Shown in pieces: positions 43,697 through 57,171 of a stretch of DNA of 64,000 bases. Position 1 is the stretch's first letter. Each line of letters opens with the position of its first letter. The position numbers and the translations under genes were made by a program. Origin of the DNA: Frigoribacterium sp. ACAM 257 (lineage in GTDB: Bacteria; Actinomycetota; Actinomycetes; Actinomycetales; Microbacteriaceae); NCBI RefSeq assembly GCF_007954365.1, contig NZ_VOLO01000003.1, positions 248,001-312,000 on the forward strand, written 5' to 3'. The notes under the pieces were generated by a model. It was given only the letters and a program-made list of their open reading frames with translations, was not told where the DNA came from and ran no database searches.

Positions 43697-43751
43697 GGGC
43701 ACGGTCGAGTGTACCGAGGCCCACGGGGTCGAGGAGGCGCAGGCCGGCCCG

Positions 43752-45023
43752 TCAGCGCAGCTCGCGCGGCACGTGCGGCGAGTACCGCGGCACGTAGCGC
43801 AGCAGGATGACGGCCCCGACGAGCCCGAGCACGCCCATCACCCCGCTCGCCAGCGAGATCGAGACGACGGCGGTCAGCCCGGAGATGAGCAGCGGCGCGG
43901 CCGCGCTGCCGGCGTCGCCCGTGAACCGCCAGGCGCCCAGGAACGGCGCCGGGTCGGCCCGGTCGGCGAGGTCCGCGCCGAGGGTCATGAGGATCCCGCT
44001 GCCGATCCCGTTCGCGAGCGACATGAACATCGCCACCGCGACGAACCAGCCGACCCGCGCGTCGAGGTCGTGGGTGAGCGACAACGCCAGATACGAGAGC
44101 GAGAGGCCGACCATCGAGGGGACGGCGCTCCAGAGACGGCCCCAGCGGTCCATGATCTGGCCGCTGGTGTAGAACAGCGCGAAGTCGACGGCGCCCGCGA
44201 TGCCGATGATCAGCGCCGTCTGCGGCGCGCTGATGCCGATGCTCACGGCCCAGAGCGGCAGGATCACCTGGCGCCCGGCCCGCATCGCGCCGATCAGGGC
44301 GGCGCCGCTGCCGAGCTTGACGAGGACGCCGCGATGGCGGGCGAGCGTGCGGAACAGGCCCTCCGCCTCCTTCGCGACCTTCTCCTGGCCGGGGGTCGGG
44401 GCGTCGACGGGGACGGCCGCCGCTGCACGGCGCTCACGGAGCACCTCGGAGGGGTCGCGCAGCACGAGCAGCACGACGGCGGCGCCGAGGCAGCCGGCGA
44501 CGTGGATCCAGAACGCGGACTGGGTCGAGCCGGTCAGGTGGATGGTGCCGGCCGCGAGGAACGGCCCGACGAAGTAGCCGAGCCGGAAGACGCCGCCGAG
44601 GCTGGAGAGCGCCCGCGCCCGGACCTCGACGGGCACGAAGCTCGTCATGAAGGCGTGCCGGGCCAGGGCGAAGACTGCGGTCGAGAGGCCGATCAGCAGC
44701 ACCCCGCCGGCGAGCACCCACTCGTTCGGCGCCCACACGCAGGTCAGCAGCCCGACGATGCTCACGAGGGCGGCGGAGATCATGGCGGTGCGCTCGCCGA
44801 TCCGGGAGACGAGCCAGCCGCTCGGGACGTCGCCGATCAGCTCGCCCACCAGGATGAGCGCCGCGACGAACGCCGCGAACGGCAGGGTCGCCCCGAGGTC
44901 GCTGGCGACGACGGGGATGATCGGGATGATCGCGCCCTCGCCGATCGCGAACAACGCGGCCGGGAGGAAGGCCGAGAGGGCGACGGACCGGAACGAGAAG
45001 GCGGGGGAGGGCGTCGACGTCAT
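43752..45023 (-). CDS. MFS transporter
   Basis: A 423-residue major facilitator with twelve predicted helices in two halves, separated by a cytoplasmic loop (~185-225, rich in Arg/Ala/Val). The loop 2-3 motif is GWLVSRIGERT, a recognisable A-motif of drug/sugar efflux MFS. Substrate unknown. TAGTGT (45039-45034) is 10 nt before ATG 45023, leaving a very short leader. Divergent from mnmA. Confidence 0.88.
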   Translation of the reverse strand: MTSTPSPAFSFRSVALSAFLPAALFAIGEGAIIPIIPVVASDLGATLPFAAFVAALILVGELIGDVPSGWLVSRIGERTAMISAALVSIVGLLTCVWAPNEWVLAGGVLLIGLSTAVFALARHAFMTSFVPVEVRARALSSLGGVFRLGYFVGPFLAAGTIHLTGSTQSAFWIHVAGCLGAAVVLLVLRDPSEVLRERRAAAAVPVDAPTPGQEKVAKEAEGLFRTLARHRGVLVKLGSGAALIGAMRAGRQVILPLWAVSIGISAPQTALIIGIAGAVDFALFYTSGQIMDRWGRLWSAVPSMVGLSLSYLALSLTHDLDARVGWFVAVAMFMSLANGIGSGILMTLGADLADRADPAPFLGAWRFTGDAGSAAAPLLISGLTAVVSISLASGVMGVLGLVGAVILLRYVPRYSPHVPRELR

Positions 45024-45100
45024 GGCACCGGCCACACTATGCCGGGCCGGTGACGTCCGACCGCCGGCGCCGCGCCCCGGCGGGCGTCGTCGCGGCTGCT

Positions 45101-45106
45101 TACACT
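45101..45106 (+). promoter_or_regulatory. -10 hexamer placed for leaderless start of mnmA
   Basis: TACACT, TGACGG, then ATG 45113. Confidence 0.5.
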
Positions 45107-45112
45107 TGACGG

Positions 45113-48603
<3,491 letters not shown>

Positions 48604-48710
48604 CGAAAACCCTGGTCAGGCCGTACCTCGCTCTCTTAAGATCAGGGAGCGCATCGACCAGGGCTGTAGGGAGTCGTGGCTCAGATGCGCACGAGGGGGA
48701 AAGACCCGAC

Positions 48711-50186
48711 GTGCTGTTCCTCGCCGCAGCCATCCTGTCCGCATCGATCCACCTCTCCGGGGTGGTGGTCGGTCCTGCCGTGCCCGTCTCCGGGACCAGC
48801 GCGGCAGCAGACGCCGAGGCGCGCACGGAGTCCCCAGCGACAGCCGGCGACGCACGAGCTGCTGACGACCACGTCGCCGTCGACGACCGGGCCGAGTCGC
48901 CGACGGTGCCCGCGCCGGAGCAGGGTCCCGTGCCGTCGGCCCTGAGCGACGACTGCGGGGCAGCCGAGCCGACCGGGTGCCTCGCTGCGCTGGCCACGGC
49001 GAGCGAGGACGAGCTGGACGAGTTCGCCCGCTCGCTCGACGCCTCCGGCGACGACACCGGCGCGCTCGTCGACGCGGTCGCCTCCGTGCGCACAGCCGCC
49101 GTGGTCTCGTCCTGGTGGGCCGCCCTCGACCCCTCGCGCCAGCTGGCCCTCGTCGCCCGCGTCCCCGGCCTGGTGGGCAACCTCGAGGGAGTGCCCTACA
49201 CGGCCAGGGACGACGCCAACCGGCTGTTCCTCGTCGCGGCGCGGGCAGCCGTCGACGAGCGGCGGGGCACCGGCGACGAGCGCCGGGACGACGACGCCCG
49301 CGCCGAGATGCTCGGCCAGGTCGCCGCGGCCGTCGGCGGGCGCGCCGCCGGCGACGCGGAGCGACACCTCGTCGCCCTCGACACGGTCCTGCCGGGGCGG
49401 GCGGCGGTCTCGGTCGGCGACCTCGACACGGCCGACGACGTCAGCGTGCTCGTGCCGGGCATGTTCTTCACCGTCGGCAGCCAGCTCGTCGACTGGACCG
49501 ATACGGCCGGCGAGCTCTACGACGAGCAGCGGTCGTGGACCTATCTCCTGGCGCGGGCCGACAGCAGCGGGCTCGACCAGGTCGCCGTCGTGGCGTGGCT
49601 CGGCTACCGGACTCCCGACCTGACCAACGTCTACGGGCTCGACCTCGCCCGCGCCGGGGCCGACCGCCTCGAGGACGCGATCACGGGACTCGACGCGACC
49701 CGCGCCTCCTCGCCGGCCAGGGTCACGGTCGTGGCCCACTCGTACGGGTCGACGACGGCCACCCTGGCCCTGTCGGCCGGTGCCGTGTCGGTCGACTCCC
49801 TCGTGCTGCTCGGCTCGCCCGGCAGCGTCGTCCCGTCCGCGTCGATGCTCGACGTCGCCGGCGACGACGTCTACGCGGCGGCGGGCAGCTTCGACCCCGT
49901 GGCCGGCAGCGGGTACTTCGGCGCCGACCCCGGCACGGCCGGCTTCGGCGCGGTGCTGCTGCACACCGGGGGAGGCGCGGACGACTACACGGGACGCGCC
50001 CTCGCCGCCGCCCTCGGCCACAACTCGTACCTCGTGCCCGGCACCGAGACGATGCGCAGCACGGCCCTGATCGGTCTCGGTCGGGGCGACATGGTCGACG
50101 GGGAGCCCGGCGATCCTCGACCGGTCGCCCCCGAGGCCCCCGACCTCTCGCTCGTTCGGCCCCAGGACCTCTACGTGCGCGACTGA
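48711..50186 (+). CDS. Secreted alpha/beta hydrolase, DUF1023 type
   Basis: A 491-residue protein. The start (GTG 48711) gives a hydrophobic N-terminus of ~25 residues like a signal peptide, then an Ala/Asp/Glu-rich linker, a helical region and a hydrolase domain from ~240: VLVPGMFFTVGSQ, AWLGYRTPDL, and the nucleophile elbow VVAHSYGSTTATL with Ser344. A C-terminal His in ALGHNSYL may complete the triad. This matches the DUF1023 family common in actinobacteria; substrate (lipid or peptide ester) unknown. There is a ~100-nt leader after ligA with an 8-bp inverted repeat CCCTGGTC/GACCAGGG. Confidence 0.82.
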   Translation: MLFLAAAILSASIHLSGVVVGPAVPVSGTSAAADAEARTESPATAGDARAADDHVAVDDRAESPTVPAPEQGPVPSALSDDCGAAEPTGCLAALATASEDELDEFARSLDASGDDTGALVDAVASVRTAAVVSSWWAALDPSRQLALVARVPGLVGNLEGVPYTARDDANRLFLVAARAAVDERRGTGDERRDDDARAEMLGQVAAAVGGRAAGDAERHLVALDTVLPGRAAVSVGDLDTADDVSVLVPGMFFTVGSQLVDWTDTAGELYDEQRSWTYLLARADSSGLDQVAVVAWLGYRTPDLTNVYGLDLARAGADRLEDAITGLDATRASSPARVTVVAHSYGSTTATLALSAGAVSVDSLVLLGSPGSVVPSASMLDVAGDDVYAAAGSFDPVAGSGYFGADPGTAGFGAVLLHTGGGADDYTGRALAAALGHNSYLVPGTETMRSTALIGLGRGDMVDGEPGDPRPVAPEAPDLSLVRPQDLYVRD

Positions 50187-50246
50187 GCCCTGGCCGTGCC
50201 CCCGTGGGGCAGGACGTCCGGGCCTGCCGGGGCGGGTGCGGCCCCG

Positions 50247-50252
50247 TAAGAT
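50247..50252 (+). promoter_or_regulatory. -10 hexamer of the gatCAB operon
   Basis: TAAGAT followed by CGTCGG; transcription would start ~46 nt before gatC. A 7-bp inverted repeat GGGTACC (50257-50263)/GGTACCC (50273-50279) sits at the start of the leader. Confidence 0.45.
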
Positions 50253-50304
50253 CGTCGGGTACCCCCAGCCGCGGTACCCCAGACGAACCACGTGACGGAG
50301 CAGC

Positions 50305-50604
50305 ATGTCTGAAATCACGCGCGAACAGGTGGAGCACCTCGCAGGTCTCGCCCGCATCGCCCTCACCCCCGACGAGATCGAGACCATGACCCGGGAGCTC
50401 GGGCAGATCGTCGACAACGTCGCCAAGGTGTCCGAGGTCGCGACCGACGACGTCCCGGCGACCAGCCACCCGATCCCGCTGACGAACGTCTTCCGCGACG
50501 ACGTCGTGGGCGAGACGCTGACGGTCGAGCAGGCGCTCTCGGGCGCGCCCGACCACGACGGCTCGCGGTTCCGCGTGACCGCCATCCTGGGAGAGGAGCA
50601 GTAG
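50305..50604 (+). CDS. gatC: Asp/Glu-tRNA amidotransferase subunit C
   Basis: A 99-residue subunit that wraps around GatA and links it to GatB. Typical [20 protein letters not shown] start and [18 protein letters not shown] in the middle. ATG 50305 has GGAGCAGC just upstream. Three nt separate it from gatA. Confidence 0.95.
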   Translation: MSEITREQVEHLAGLARIALTPDEIETMTRELGQIVDNVAKVSEVATDDVPATSHPIPLTNVFRDDVVGETLTVEQALSGAPDHDGSRFRVTAILGEEQ

Positions 50605-50606
50605 AC

Positions 50607-52157
50607 GTGGCCGACGCCTCCTCGATCATCCGCCTCAGCGCGGACGACCTCAGCACCCGCCTCGCCTCGCGCGAGGTCTCGTCCGTCGAGGTCGTGCAGG
50701 CGCACCTCGACCGCATCGCCGCCGTCGACGGCGACGTGCACGCGTTCCTGCACGTCAGCGACCAGGCCCTGGCGACCGCGGCCGACGTCGACCGCCGCCG
50801 CGCCGCGGGCGACGCGATGGGCCCCCTCGCGGGCGTGCCGATCGCCGTCAAGGACGTCCTCTGCACGATCGACATGCCCTCCACCTCGGGCAGCCGCATC
50901 CTCGAGGGCTGGGTGCCGCCGTACGACGCGACCGTCGTCGCGAAGCTGCGCGCCGCCGACCTCGTGCCCCTCGGCAAGACGAACATGGACGAGTTCGCCA
51001 TGGGCTCGTCGACGGAGTTCTCGGCCTACGGCCCGACGCACAACCCGTGGTCGCTCGACCGCGTGCCCGGCGGCTCGGGCGGCGGCTCGGCCGCGGCCGT
51101 CGCCGCCTTCGAGGCGCCCCTGGCCCTCGGCAGCGACACCGGCGGGTCGATCCGTCAGCCGGGTGCCGTCACCGGCACGGTCGGCGTCAAGCCCACCTAC
51201 GGCGGCGTGAGCCGCTACGGCGCCATCGCGCTGGCCAGCTCGCTCGACCAGGTCGGCCCCGTCAGCCGCACCGTGCTCGACTCCGCCCTGCTGCACGACG
51301 TCATCAAGGGCCACGACCGCCGCGACTCCACGTCGCTCCGCGACGAGTGGCCGTCGTTCGCCGACGCCGCCCGTCGCGGCCTGGCCGGCGGCGCCCTGCA
51401 GGGCGTGCGCGTCGGCGTGGTCCGCCAGCTCGCCGGCGAGGGCTTCCAGGCCGGCGTCAAGGCGCGCTTCGCCGAGGCGCTCGACCTGCTCACCGGCGCC
51501 GGCGCCGAGGTCGTCGAGATCGACGCCCCGAGCTTCGAGTACGCGATCAGCGCCTACTACCTGATCCTCCCCGCCGAGGCCTCGAGCAACCTCGCGAAGT
51601 TCGACTCCGTGCGCTTCGGCATGCGCGTCGTGCCCGAGGGCCGCGGCACGGTCGAGGACGTCATGGCGGCGACCCGCGAGGCCGGCTTCGGCCCCGAGGT
51701 CAAGCGCCGCATCATCCTCGGCACCTACGCGCTGAGCGCCGGCTACTACGACGCGTACTACGGCAGCGCGCAGAAGGTGCGCACGCTCGTGCAGCGCGAC
51801 TTCGCCGCCGCGTTCGAGAAGGTCGACGTGCTCGTCTCGCCGTCGGCGCCGACCACGGCGTTCCCCCTCGGCGAGAAGATCGACGACCCGCTGTCGATGT
51901 ACCTGAACGACCTCACGACCATCCCCGCGAACCTCGCCGGGGTGCCCGGCATCACGGTGCCGATGGGCCTGGCCGACGAGGACGGCCTGCCGACCGGGCT
52001 CCAGTTCATGGCGCCCGCCCGCGAGGACGCCCGCCTCTACACCTACGGCGCCGCCGTCGAGCAGCTGCTCGAGCAGGGCTGGGGCCACACGCTCATCTCG
52101 CGTGCGCCCGACCTGAGCAGCACCGAGCAGACCGCCGCCACCGAGGGAGTCATCTGA
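50607..52157 (+). CDS. gatA: Asp/Glu-tRNA amidotransferase subunit A
   Basis: A 516-residue amidase that frees ammonia from glutamine for GatB. The Ser-cisSer-Lys triad is Lys82 (AVKDVLC), Ser157 (GGSGGGSA) and Ser181 ([10 protein letters not shown]), with the spacing of the Staphylococcus enzyme. GTG start. The stop TGA shares one base with the gatB ATG, so they are coupled. Confidence 0.97.
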   Translation: MADASSIIRLSADDLSTRLASREVSSVEVVQAHLDRIAAVDGDVHAFLHVSDQALATAADVDRRRAAGDAMGPLAGVPIAVKDVLCTIDMPSTSGSRILEGWVPPYDATVVAKLRAADLVPLGKTNMDEFAMGSSTEFSAYGPTHNPWSLDRVPGGSGGGSAAAVAAFEAPLALGSDTGGSIRQPGAVTGTVGVKPTYGGVSRYGAIALASSLDQVGPVSRTVLDSALLHDVIKGHDRRDSTSLRDEWPSFADAARRGLAGGALQGVRVGVVRQLAGEGFQAGVKARFAEALDLLTGAGAEVVEIDAPSFEYAISAYYLILPAEASSNLAKFDSVRFGMRVVPEGRGTVEDVMAATREAGFGPEVKRRIILGTYALSAGYYDAYYGSAQKVRTLVQRDFAAAFEKVDVLVSPSAPTTAFPLGEKIDDPLSMYLNDLTTIPANLAGVPGITVPMGLADEDGLPTGLQFMAPAREDARLYTYGAAVEQLLEQGWGHTLISRAPDLSSTEQTAATEGVI

Positions 52158-53656
52158 TGGCCAAGGCAGACCTGATGGACTACGACGAGGCCCTCGAGAA
52201 GTTCGAGGTCGTGCTCGGCTTCGAGGTGCACGTCGAGCTCGGCACGAAGACCAAGATGTTCTCCGACGCGCCGAACTTCTTCGGCGGCGAGCCGAACACG
52301 AACGTGACGCCGGTCGACCTGGGGCTGCCCGGCTCGCTGCCGGTGGTCAACGAGCAGGCCGTGACGTACTCGATCAGCCTCGGGCTCGCGCTCGGCTGCT
52401 CGATCGCCGAGAGCTCGCGCTTCGCCCGGAAGAACTACTTCTACCCGGACAACCCCAAGAACTACCAGGTCAGCCAGTTCGACGAGCCGATCGCGTTCGA
52501 GGGCGAGGTGGAGGTCGAGCTGCCCGACGGCACCGTCTTCCACGTGCCGATCGAGCGCGCGCACATGGAGGAGGACGCCGGCAAGCTCACGCACGTCGGC
52601 GGCTCGACCGGTCGCATCCAGGGCGCCGAGTACTCGCTCGTCGACTACAACCGCGCGGGCATCCCGCTCGTCGAGATCGTCACGAAGCCGATCATCGGCG
52701 CGGGCGCCCTCGGCCCCGAGCTCGGCGCCGCGTACGTCTCGACGATCCGCGACATCGTCCGCAGCCTCGGCGTCAGCGAGGCGCGGATGGAGCGCGGCAA
52801 CCTGCGCTGCGACGCCAACGTGTCGCTCCGTCCGCACGGCCAGGAGAAGCTGGGCACACGGACCGAGACGAAGAACGTCAACTCGTTCCGCTCCGTCGAG
52901 CGGGCCGTCCGCCACGAGATCCAGCGCCAGGCGGCGATCCTCGCCGCGGGCGGGACGATCACCCAGGAGACCCGGCACTGGCACGAGGACACCGGGCGCA
53001 CCTCCGCCGGGCGCCCGAAGAGCGACGCCGACGACTACCGGTACTTCCCCGAGCCCGACCTGCTGCCGGTCGTGCCGTCGCGCGAGCTCGTCGAGCAGCT
53101 CCGCCTGGCGCTGCCGGAGGCGCCGGTCGCGATGCGCCGTCGGCTCAGGGCCGAGTGGGGCTTCGCCGACCAGGAGTTCCAGGACGTCGTCAACTCGGGC
53201 CTGCTGCAGGAGCTCGTCGACACCGTGGCCGCCGGCGCGTCGCCCCAGGCGGCCCGCAAGTGGTGGACCGGCGAGATCGCCCGCACCGCCAACGCGGCCG
53301 GCGTCGAGCCGTCGTCGCTCGTGTCGCCCCTGCACGTGAGCGAGCTGATCGCCCTCGTCGAGTCGGGCGAGCTGACCGACCGCCTCGCCCGGCAGGTGCT
53401 CGAGGGCGTCGTCGCGGGCGAGGGCTCGCCGGCCGAGGTCGTCGCCTCGCGCGGTCTCGCGGTCGTCTCGGACGACGGTGCGCTCATCGCCGCCATCGAC
53501 GAGGCGCTCGCGCAGCAGCCCGACGTGCTCGCGAAGATCCGCGACGGCAAGGTCCAGGCGGCCGGCGCCGTCATCGGCGCCGTCATGAAGGCGATGAAGG
53601 GCCAGGCGGACGCTGCGCGCGTCCGCGAGCTCGTGCTCGAGAGGGCGCAGGCCTGA
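52157..53656 (+). CDS. gatB: Asp/Glu-tRNA amidotransferase subunit B
   Basis: A 499-residue subunit that phosphorylates and amidates Glu-tRNA(Gln) or Asp-tRNA(Asn). Cradle domain motifs [69 protein letters not shown] and [14 protein letters not shown]; the tail (~ 300-499) is the helical YqeY-like domain binding tRNA. Start ATG 52157 follows gatA without a gap. The longer open frame from 51047 overlaps gatA and is noise. Confidence 0.97.
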   Translation: MAKADLMDYDEALEKFEVVLGFEVHVELGTKTKMFSDAPNFFGGEPNTNVTPVDLGLPGSLPVVNEQAVTYSISLGLALGCSIAESSRFARKNYFYPDNPKNYQVSQFDEPIAFEGEVEVELPDGTVFHVPIERAHMEEDAGKLTHVGGSTGRIQGAEYSLVDYNRAGIPLVEIVTKPIIGAGALGPELGAAYVSTIRDIVRSLGVSEARMERGNLRCDANVSLRPHGQEKLGTRTETKNVNSFRSVERAVRHEIQRQAAILAAGGTITQETRHWHEDTGRTSAGRPKSDADDYRYFPEPDLLPVVPSRELVEQLRLALPEAPVAMRRRLRAEWGFADQEFQDVVNSGLLQELVDTVAAGASPQAARKWWTGEIARTANAAGVEPSSLVSPLHVSELIALVESGELTDRLARQVLEGVVAGEGSPAEVVASRGLAVVSDDGALIAAIDEALAQQPDVLAKIRDGKVQAAGAVIGAVMKAMKGQADAARVRELVLERAQA

Positions 53657-53693
53657 CCACGCTCGCCGACGACGCAGAGGCGGCCCGGTCGCG

Positions 53694-54506
53694 ATGACCG
53701 TGCCGCCCCTGCTCCGTGCCGCCGTCCCGGTGGGCATCGCCCTCGCCGCGGCGGCGCTCGTGCTGGTGACCGCCTCGCAGCTGTTGCCCGACCGCGTGAC
53801 GGTGGTGCACCTCCGGGAGGGGGGCACGGCGCTCGCGGCGAGCCGGTCCGACCTCGTGCTGATCGCCTCCGTGCTGCTCGTCGGCCTCGTGCTGGCGTGG
53901 CTGCTGACGGCTGCCGCGCTCGCGTGGACGCCGGTGCGGCACCTGCTCGTGCCGCACGCCGAGCACTGGAAGGCGGCGCCCCGCCGTCGTGAGCTGCGGC
54001 TGCGCCTGGCGCGCTGGACCGCGAGGGCCTTCGCCGCCGGCGTCTGGTTCGTGACCGCCCTCGTCGTCCTGGCGATCGCGGGACAGGGCGACGGCCCGCT
54101 GTCGGCCTGGTGGCTCCCGCTGCTCGTGTCCGGTCTTTACGTGCTAGTCGTGCTCGGGGGCTTCGCCTGGGCGTTCGGGGTCGGCTTCCGGGTGGAGGCG
54201 ACGTCGCCGACGGCGGCCCCGGCCGCGCGGCAGGTGGCCGACGGCACGTCGGTGTCGCGGAGACCGGCACCTGCGCCCGACGGGTCTCCCGCGGCCCGCG
54301 GGGGCGCCCCGGCCCCGCGACCCGCGCCCTCGACACGTCCTGGTGCGGCATCTGCGGCCGGTCCCCGCACGGCGGCCCCGCCGGCGAGCGGAGTGCCTGG
54401 TCGACGGCCGGCCACCCGCCGACCGGCGGGCGGGGATCCCGACCGCACGGGGCCGCCCCGCCCCTACCAGCCCCGACCCACCAGAGGAGGACCGCCCCGT
54501 GGATGA
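53694..54506 (+). CDS. Membrane protein with Pro/Ala-rich tail
   Basis: A 270-residue protein with four likely membrane helices (~8-28, 55-78, 108-130, 138-162) and a ~100-residue cytoplasmic tail rich in Ala, Pro, Gly and Arg. No recognised motif. It starts 37 nt after gatB and overlaps the next gene by 8 nt, so it belongs to the gat transcript or its own. The tail has biased codons but keeps the frame; it may be a disordered interaction arm. Function unknown. Confidence 0.65.
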   Translation: MTVPPLLRAAVPVGIALAAAALVLVTASQLLPDRVTVVHLREGGTALAASRSDLVLIASVLLVGLVLAWLLTAAALAWTPVRHLLVPHAEHWKAAPRRRELRLRLARWTARAFAAGVWFVTALVVLAIAGQGDGPLSAWWLPLLVSGLYVLVVLGGFAWAFGVGFRVEATSPTAAPAARQVADGTSVSRRPAPAPDGSPAARGGAPAPRPAPSTRPGAASAAGPRTAAPPASGVPGRRPATRRPAGGDPDRTGPPRPYQPRPTRGGPPRG

Positions 54507-55335
54507 CGACCGCTACGGACACGACGTGCTGAGCAACGACTGGAAGCGCTCGACACGACCGGCACCCACGCCGACCGACGCGGTGCGCGACCTCGTCGTC
54601 GAGGAGGCGCGCAGCGGCTTCACGGGAGCAGTCGTGCGGGTCGAGGCCGGCACCGTCGAGCTGGAGGACTGGAAGGGCCGCGTCCGCGCGTTCCCCCTCG
54701 GCGGGTCGTTCCTGATCGACGGCTCGCCGGTCGCGCTGCGTGTGCCCCGCGCGGCGCCCCAGGGACGCGCACGGACGGCCTCGGGCTCGTTCGCGGTCGA
54801 CGGGGCCCGGGCGAGGGTCGCCCGCGAGAGCCGGATCTTCGTCGAGGGCCGGCACGACGCCGAGCTCGTCGAGAAGGTCTGGGGCGCCGACCTGCGGGTC
54901 GAGGGCGTCGTCGTCGAGTACCTCGAGGGCGTCGACCACCTGGCCGAGGTGCTCGCCGAGTTCCGGCCGACCGCGACCCGCCGCGTCGGCGTGCTGGTGG
55001 ACCACCTGGTGGCCGGGTCGAAGGAGAGCCGGATCGCCGACTCGATCGCCCATGGGCCGTCGGGCGCCCACGTGCTCGTCGTCGGCCACCCGTTCGTCGA
55101 CGTCTGGCAGGCCGTGAAGCCGGGTCGCCTGGGGCTCGAGTCGTGGCCCACGGTGCCGCGCTCGGTCGAGTGGAAGCACGGCATCTGCGAGCATCTCGGC
55201 TGGCCTCACGAGGACCAGGCCGACATCGCCGCCGCGTGGCAGCGCATCCTCGGCCGAGTGCGGACCTTCGGCGACCTGGAGCCGGCTCTGCTCGGACGCG
55301 TCGAGCAGCTGATCGACTTCGTCACGGTCGACTGA
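54499..55335 (+). CDS. DUF3097 family protein, Toprim-like segment
   Basis: A 278-residue soluble protein of the actinobacterial DUF3097 family. After an N-terminal beta region (VRVEAGTVELEDWKGRVRAF) comes RIFVEGRHDAELVEKVWG and later RRVGVLVDHLVAGSKESRI. The EGxxDA and D-containing strands resemble the glutamate and aspartate motifs of Toprim folds, as seen in RNase M5 or primases; this is inferred from pattern only. GTG 54499 follows AGGAGG and overlaps the previous gene. Function unknown, perhaps nucleic-acid related. Confidence 0.8.
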   Translation: MDDDRYGHDVLSNDWKRSTRPAPTPTDAVRDLVVEEARSGFTGAVVRVEAGTVELEDWKGRVRAFPLGGSFLIDGSPVALRVPRAAPQGRARTASGSFAVDGARARVARESRIFVEGRHDAELVEKVWGADLRVEGVVVEYLEGVDHLAEVLAEFRPTATRRVGVLVDHLVAGSKESRIADSIAHGPSGAHVLVVGHPFVDVWQAVKPGRLGLESWPTVPRSVEWKHGICEHLGWPHEDQADIAAAWQRILGRVRTFGDLEPALLGRVEQLIDFVTVD

Positions 55336-55361
55336 CCCTCGCTCGCCCCGCCCTCTCCTTA

Positions 55362-55450
55362 TTCAGGAACATGTGTCCTGATCCGCGCGAGGAGGGGCGC
55401 GATCGTCCTGAGTCGTGCACGGATCAGGACTCCGCCGCGGCTCGTTCCTG
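55362..55450. repeat. CAGGA-motif intergenic cluster B
   Basis: About 90 bp between the DUF3097 gene and the next gene contain TTCAGGAAC, GTCCTGATCCGCGCGAGG, GTCCTGAG, ATCAGGAC and GTTCCTGAT. CCTGATCCGCG followed by GAGGA is shared with cluster A at 42779-42797. Confidence 0.7.
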
Positions 55451-55515
55451 ATCTCCACGACGTCGAAGGTGCGGGAATCGCCCGACGGCAGCGGCGCCCG
55501 GGAGGCTCCGCACCC

Positions 55516-55521
55516 TAGATT
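55516..55521 (+). promoter_or_regulatory. -10 hexamer placed for leaderless start of the 216-residue gene
   Basis: TAGATT with 6 nt to ATG 55528. Confidence 0.5.
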
Positions 55522-55527
55522 CGTCGC

Positions 55528-56178
55528 ATGGCCGATTCGATCGAGGGGCAGGTGCGCGGGGCGGTCGACGCCTGGCTGCGCTGGCTGCCGCGCTGGCGGA
55601 TCGGCACGGCCCGCGGACGCACCCGGGTCTGCCGCACCTGCTTCGGCTCGCCGGTCGCGACCGCCGCGGGGCTCGACCAGGACGTGCCGCACGCCGTCCA
55701 GCACGCACTGCTCAACCGCCTCCGGCACATCGTCGACGCCGAGGTCGACAGCTACACGACGCGCAACCTCCCGCTCGTCGACCGCGAGCTGCGACGGGCC
55801 GCCGAGGGCGAGCCCGACGGGTACCGGCCGGAGGCCGACCTGGCGCCCGAGTTCGACGGCCTCGACGTCGACCCCGAGCCGGACCCGACCCAGCCGTTCC
55901 TCTTCACGCTGGCGGGCCTCGCCGCCGAGGACGCGCCTCCTGCGGACCAGGCCGACCAGGAGGCGGTGGCCGAGCCGGAGTTCACCGAGGAGGCCAAGCA
56001 GGCACTCCGTCGCGAGCTCGCCCTCGCCGACGAGCACGCCCAGACGGTCGGGACCGCCCTCTGCTTCGCCGTCGCCTCGCACCGAGAACGCATCGCTGAG
56101 GCCCTGGCCCGTCTCGTCGAACCCCAGGTCGACGACCTCCTCGCCGAGTTGTCACGCACGCTGGAGCAGCCCCGGTGA
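55528..56178 (+). CDS. Hypothetical protein with N-terminal Cys pair
   Basis: A 216-residue soluble protein. The N-terminus carries a basic segment WLRWLPRWRIGTARGRTRVC and a CRTCF pair (CxxC); the middle is acidic (GLDVDPEPDPTQ, AEDAPPADQADQEAVAEPEF), and the end is helical (LADEHAQTVGTALCFAVASH). No known domain recognised. It overlaps the DUF3054 gene by 4 nt, so the two form a small operon with its own leaderless start. Confidence 0.65.
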   Translation: MADSIEGQVRGAVDAWLRWLPRWRIGTARGRTRVCRTCFGSPVATAAGLDQDVPHAVQHALLNRLRHIVDAEVDSYTTRNLPLVDRELRRAAEGEPDGYRPEADLAPEFDGLDVDPEPDPTQPFLFTLAGLAAEDAPPADQADQEAVAEPEFTEEAKQALRRELALADEHAQTVGTALCFAVASHRERIAEALARLVEPQVDDLLAELSRTLEQPR

Positions 56179-56555
56179 CCGTGCGCAGGGCGCCCTGGTG
56201 GGCCTTCGTCGCGGATCTCGTGCTCGTGGTGGCGTTCGTCCTGATCGGGCGTCGCAGCCACGACGAGGGGTCGGCGCTGGCCGGTGTGCTGACGACCCTG
56301 TGGCCGTTCGCCGCGGGGCTCGTCGTCGGCTGGGCCCTCGTGCTGGTGCGCGGGCGCGCGCTCCCGGCCTTCGGCTCCGGTCTCGTCGTGTGGCCCGCCA
56401 CGGTCGTCGTCGGCATGGTGCTCAGGGTGGTCGGCGGCCAGGGCACGGCGGTGAGCTTCGTGGTCGTCACGGTCGTCGTGCTCGGCGTCTTCCTGCTGGG
56501 CTGGAGGACACTCGCGAGGCTGGCCCGACGCCGCGCCCGCGGCTCGCGCCGCTGA
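56175..56555 (+). CDS. DUF3054 family membrane protein
   Basis: A 126-residue protein with four membrane helices and a short basic C-terminus. Family marks: PWWAFVADLVLVVAFVLIGR followed by RSHDEGS, and LWPFAAGLVVGWALV. Widespread in actinobacteria, function unknown. GTG start within the previous stop (GTGA). Confidence 0.88.
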   Translation: MTVRRAPWWAFVADLVLVVAFVLIGRRSHDEGSALAGVLTTLWPFAAGLVVGWALVLVRGRALPAFGSGLVVWPATVVVGMVLRVVGGQGTAVSFVVVTVVVLGVFLLGWRTLARLARRRARGSRR

Positions 56556-56597
56556 GCGGCCTGGGGGCGCTGACGCGCCTGCCGCCGCTCGGGGCAG

Positions 56598-56921
56598 CTA
56601 CTTGCGCTTGGCCGAGTTGTCGAGGCTCGGCTCGTCGGTGAGGACCAAGCCGGACGAGCTGTTGGAGGAGGTGGTCAGCTCGGCGAGCCACTCGCGGCTG
56701 ATCGTCGGGACGCGGCCGCCGGCGTACTTGAAGTAGAGGGGGATGCCCGGGTCGAGCCAGATGCTGCTGCGGCCGTCGCCGACCTTCTGGGTGTCGCGCC
56801 ACGAGAAGAAGAACGACTCACGCCGTCGCAGCTTGGTGGCGATGACGATCTGCAGGTGCTCGAGCGTCCTGTCGTCGAACTCGATCTCGATGCTCGACGT
56901 GCCGTAGATCAGCGATCCCAT
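56598..56921 (-). CDS. DUF7882-type small protein
   Basis: A 107-residue protein: MGSLIYGTSSIEIEFDDRTL, HLQIVIATKLRRRESFFFSW, then SSIWLDPGIPLYFKYAGGRV and PTISREWLAELTTSSNSS. This is a common Microbacteriaceae-specific small protein, often mislabelled ATP-dependent DNA ligase because a related segment was once annotated so; no ligase motif is present. No promoter of the leaderless type is seen. Divergent from the second DedA. Confidence 0.8.
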   Translation of the reverse strand: MGSLIYGTSSIEIEFDDRTLEHLQIVIATKLRRRESFFFSWRDTQKVGDGRSSIWLDPGIPLYFKYAGGRVPTISREWLAELTTSSNSSSGLVLTDEPSLDNSAKRK

Positions 56922-57171
56922 GGTGGTACCCGTTCAGTCCTGTCGTCCGTGCCGGACCGCGACTCGGGATGAGCGGGGCGGTCGGTGACAACCTACCGTG
57001 CGCCTCTGACGGAGGCTCCCCGTCCGCTCCTGTCCGAGAGGACGCGTCCCCCGGACGCCGCGGTGCAGAGCGTGCAGCGTCCGGGGCGGTCCCCAGCCGT
57101 CCCTGCCATGCTCGACCAGCCGATCCGAGCCGATCCGAGCCCTCGCGGGCCACGAACCGACCCAGGGACCC
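56922..57171. other. Intergenic region between DUF7882 and DedA genes
   Basis: 250 bp with no coding signal. It contains GACCGACCC-like and GATCCGAGCCGATCCGAGCC direct repeats (57121-57140) just before the DedA start; no clear promoter. Confidence 0.4.

Noticed and set aside
56598-56921. ATP-dependent DNA ligase (common label of this small protein)
   Set aside because: Only 107 residues, with no KxDG active-site motif.
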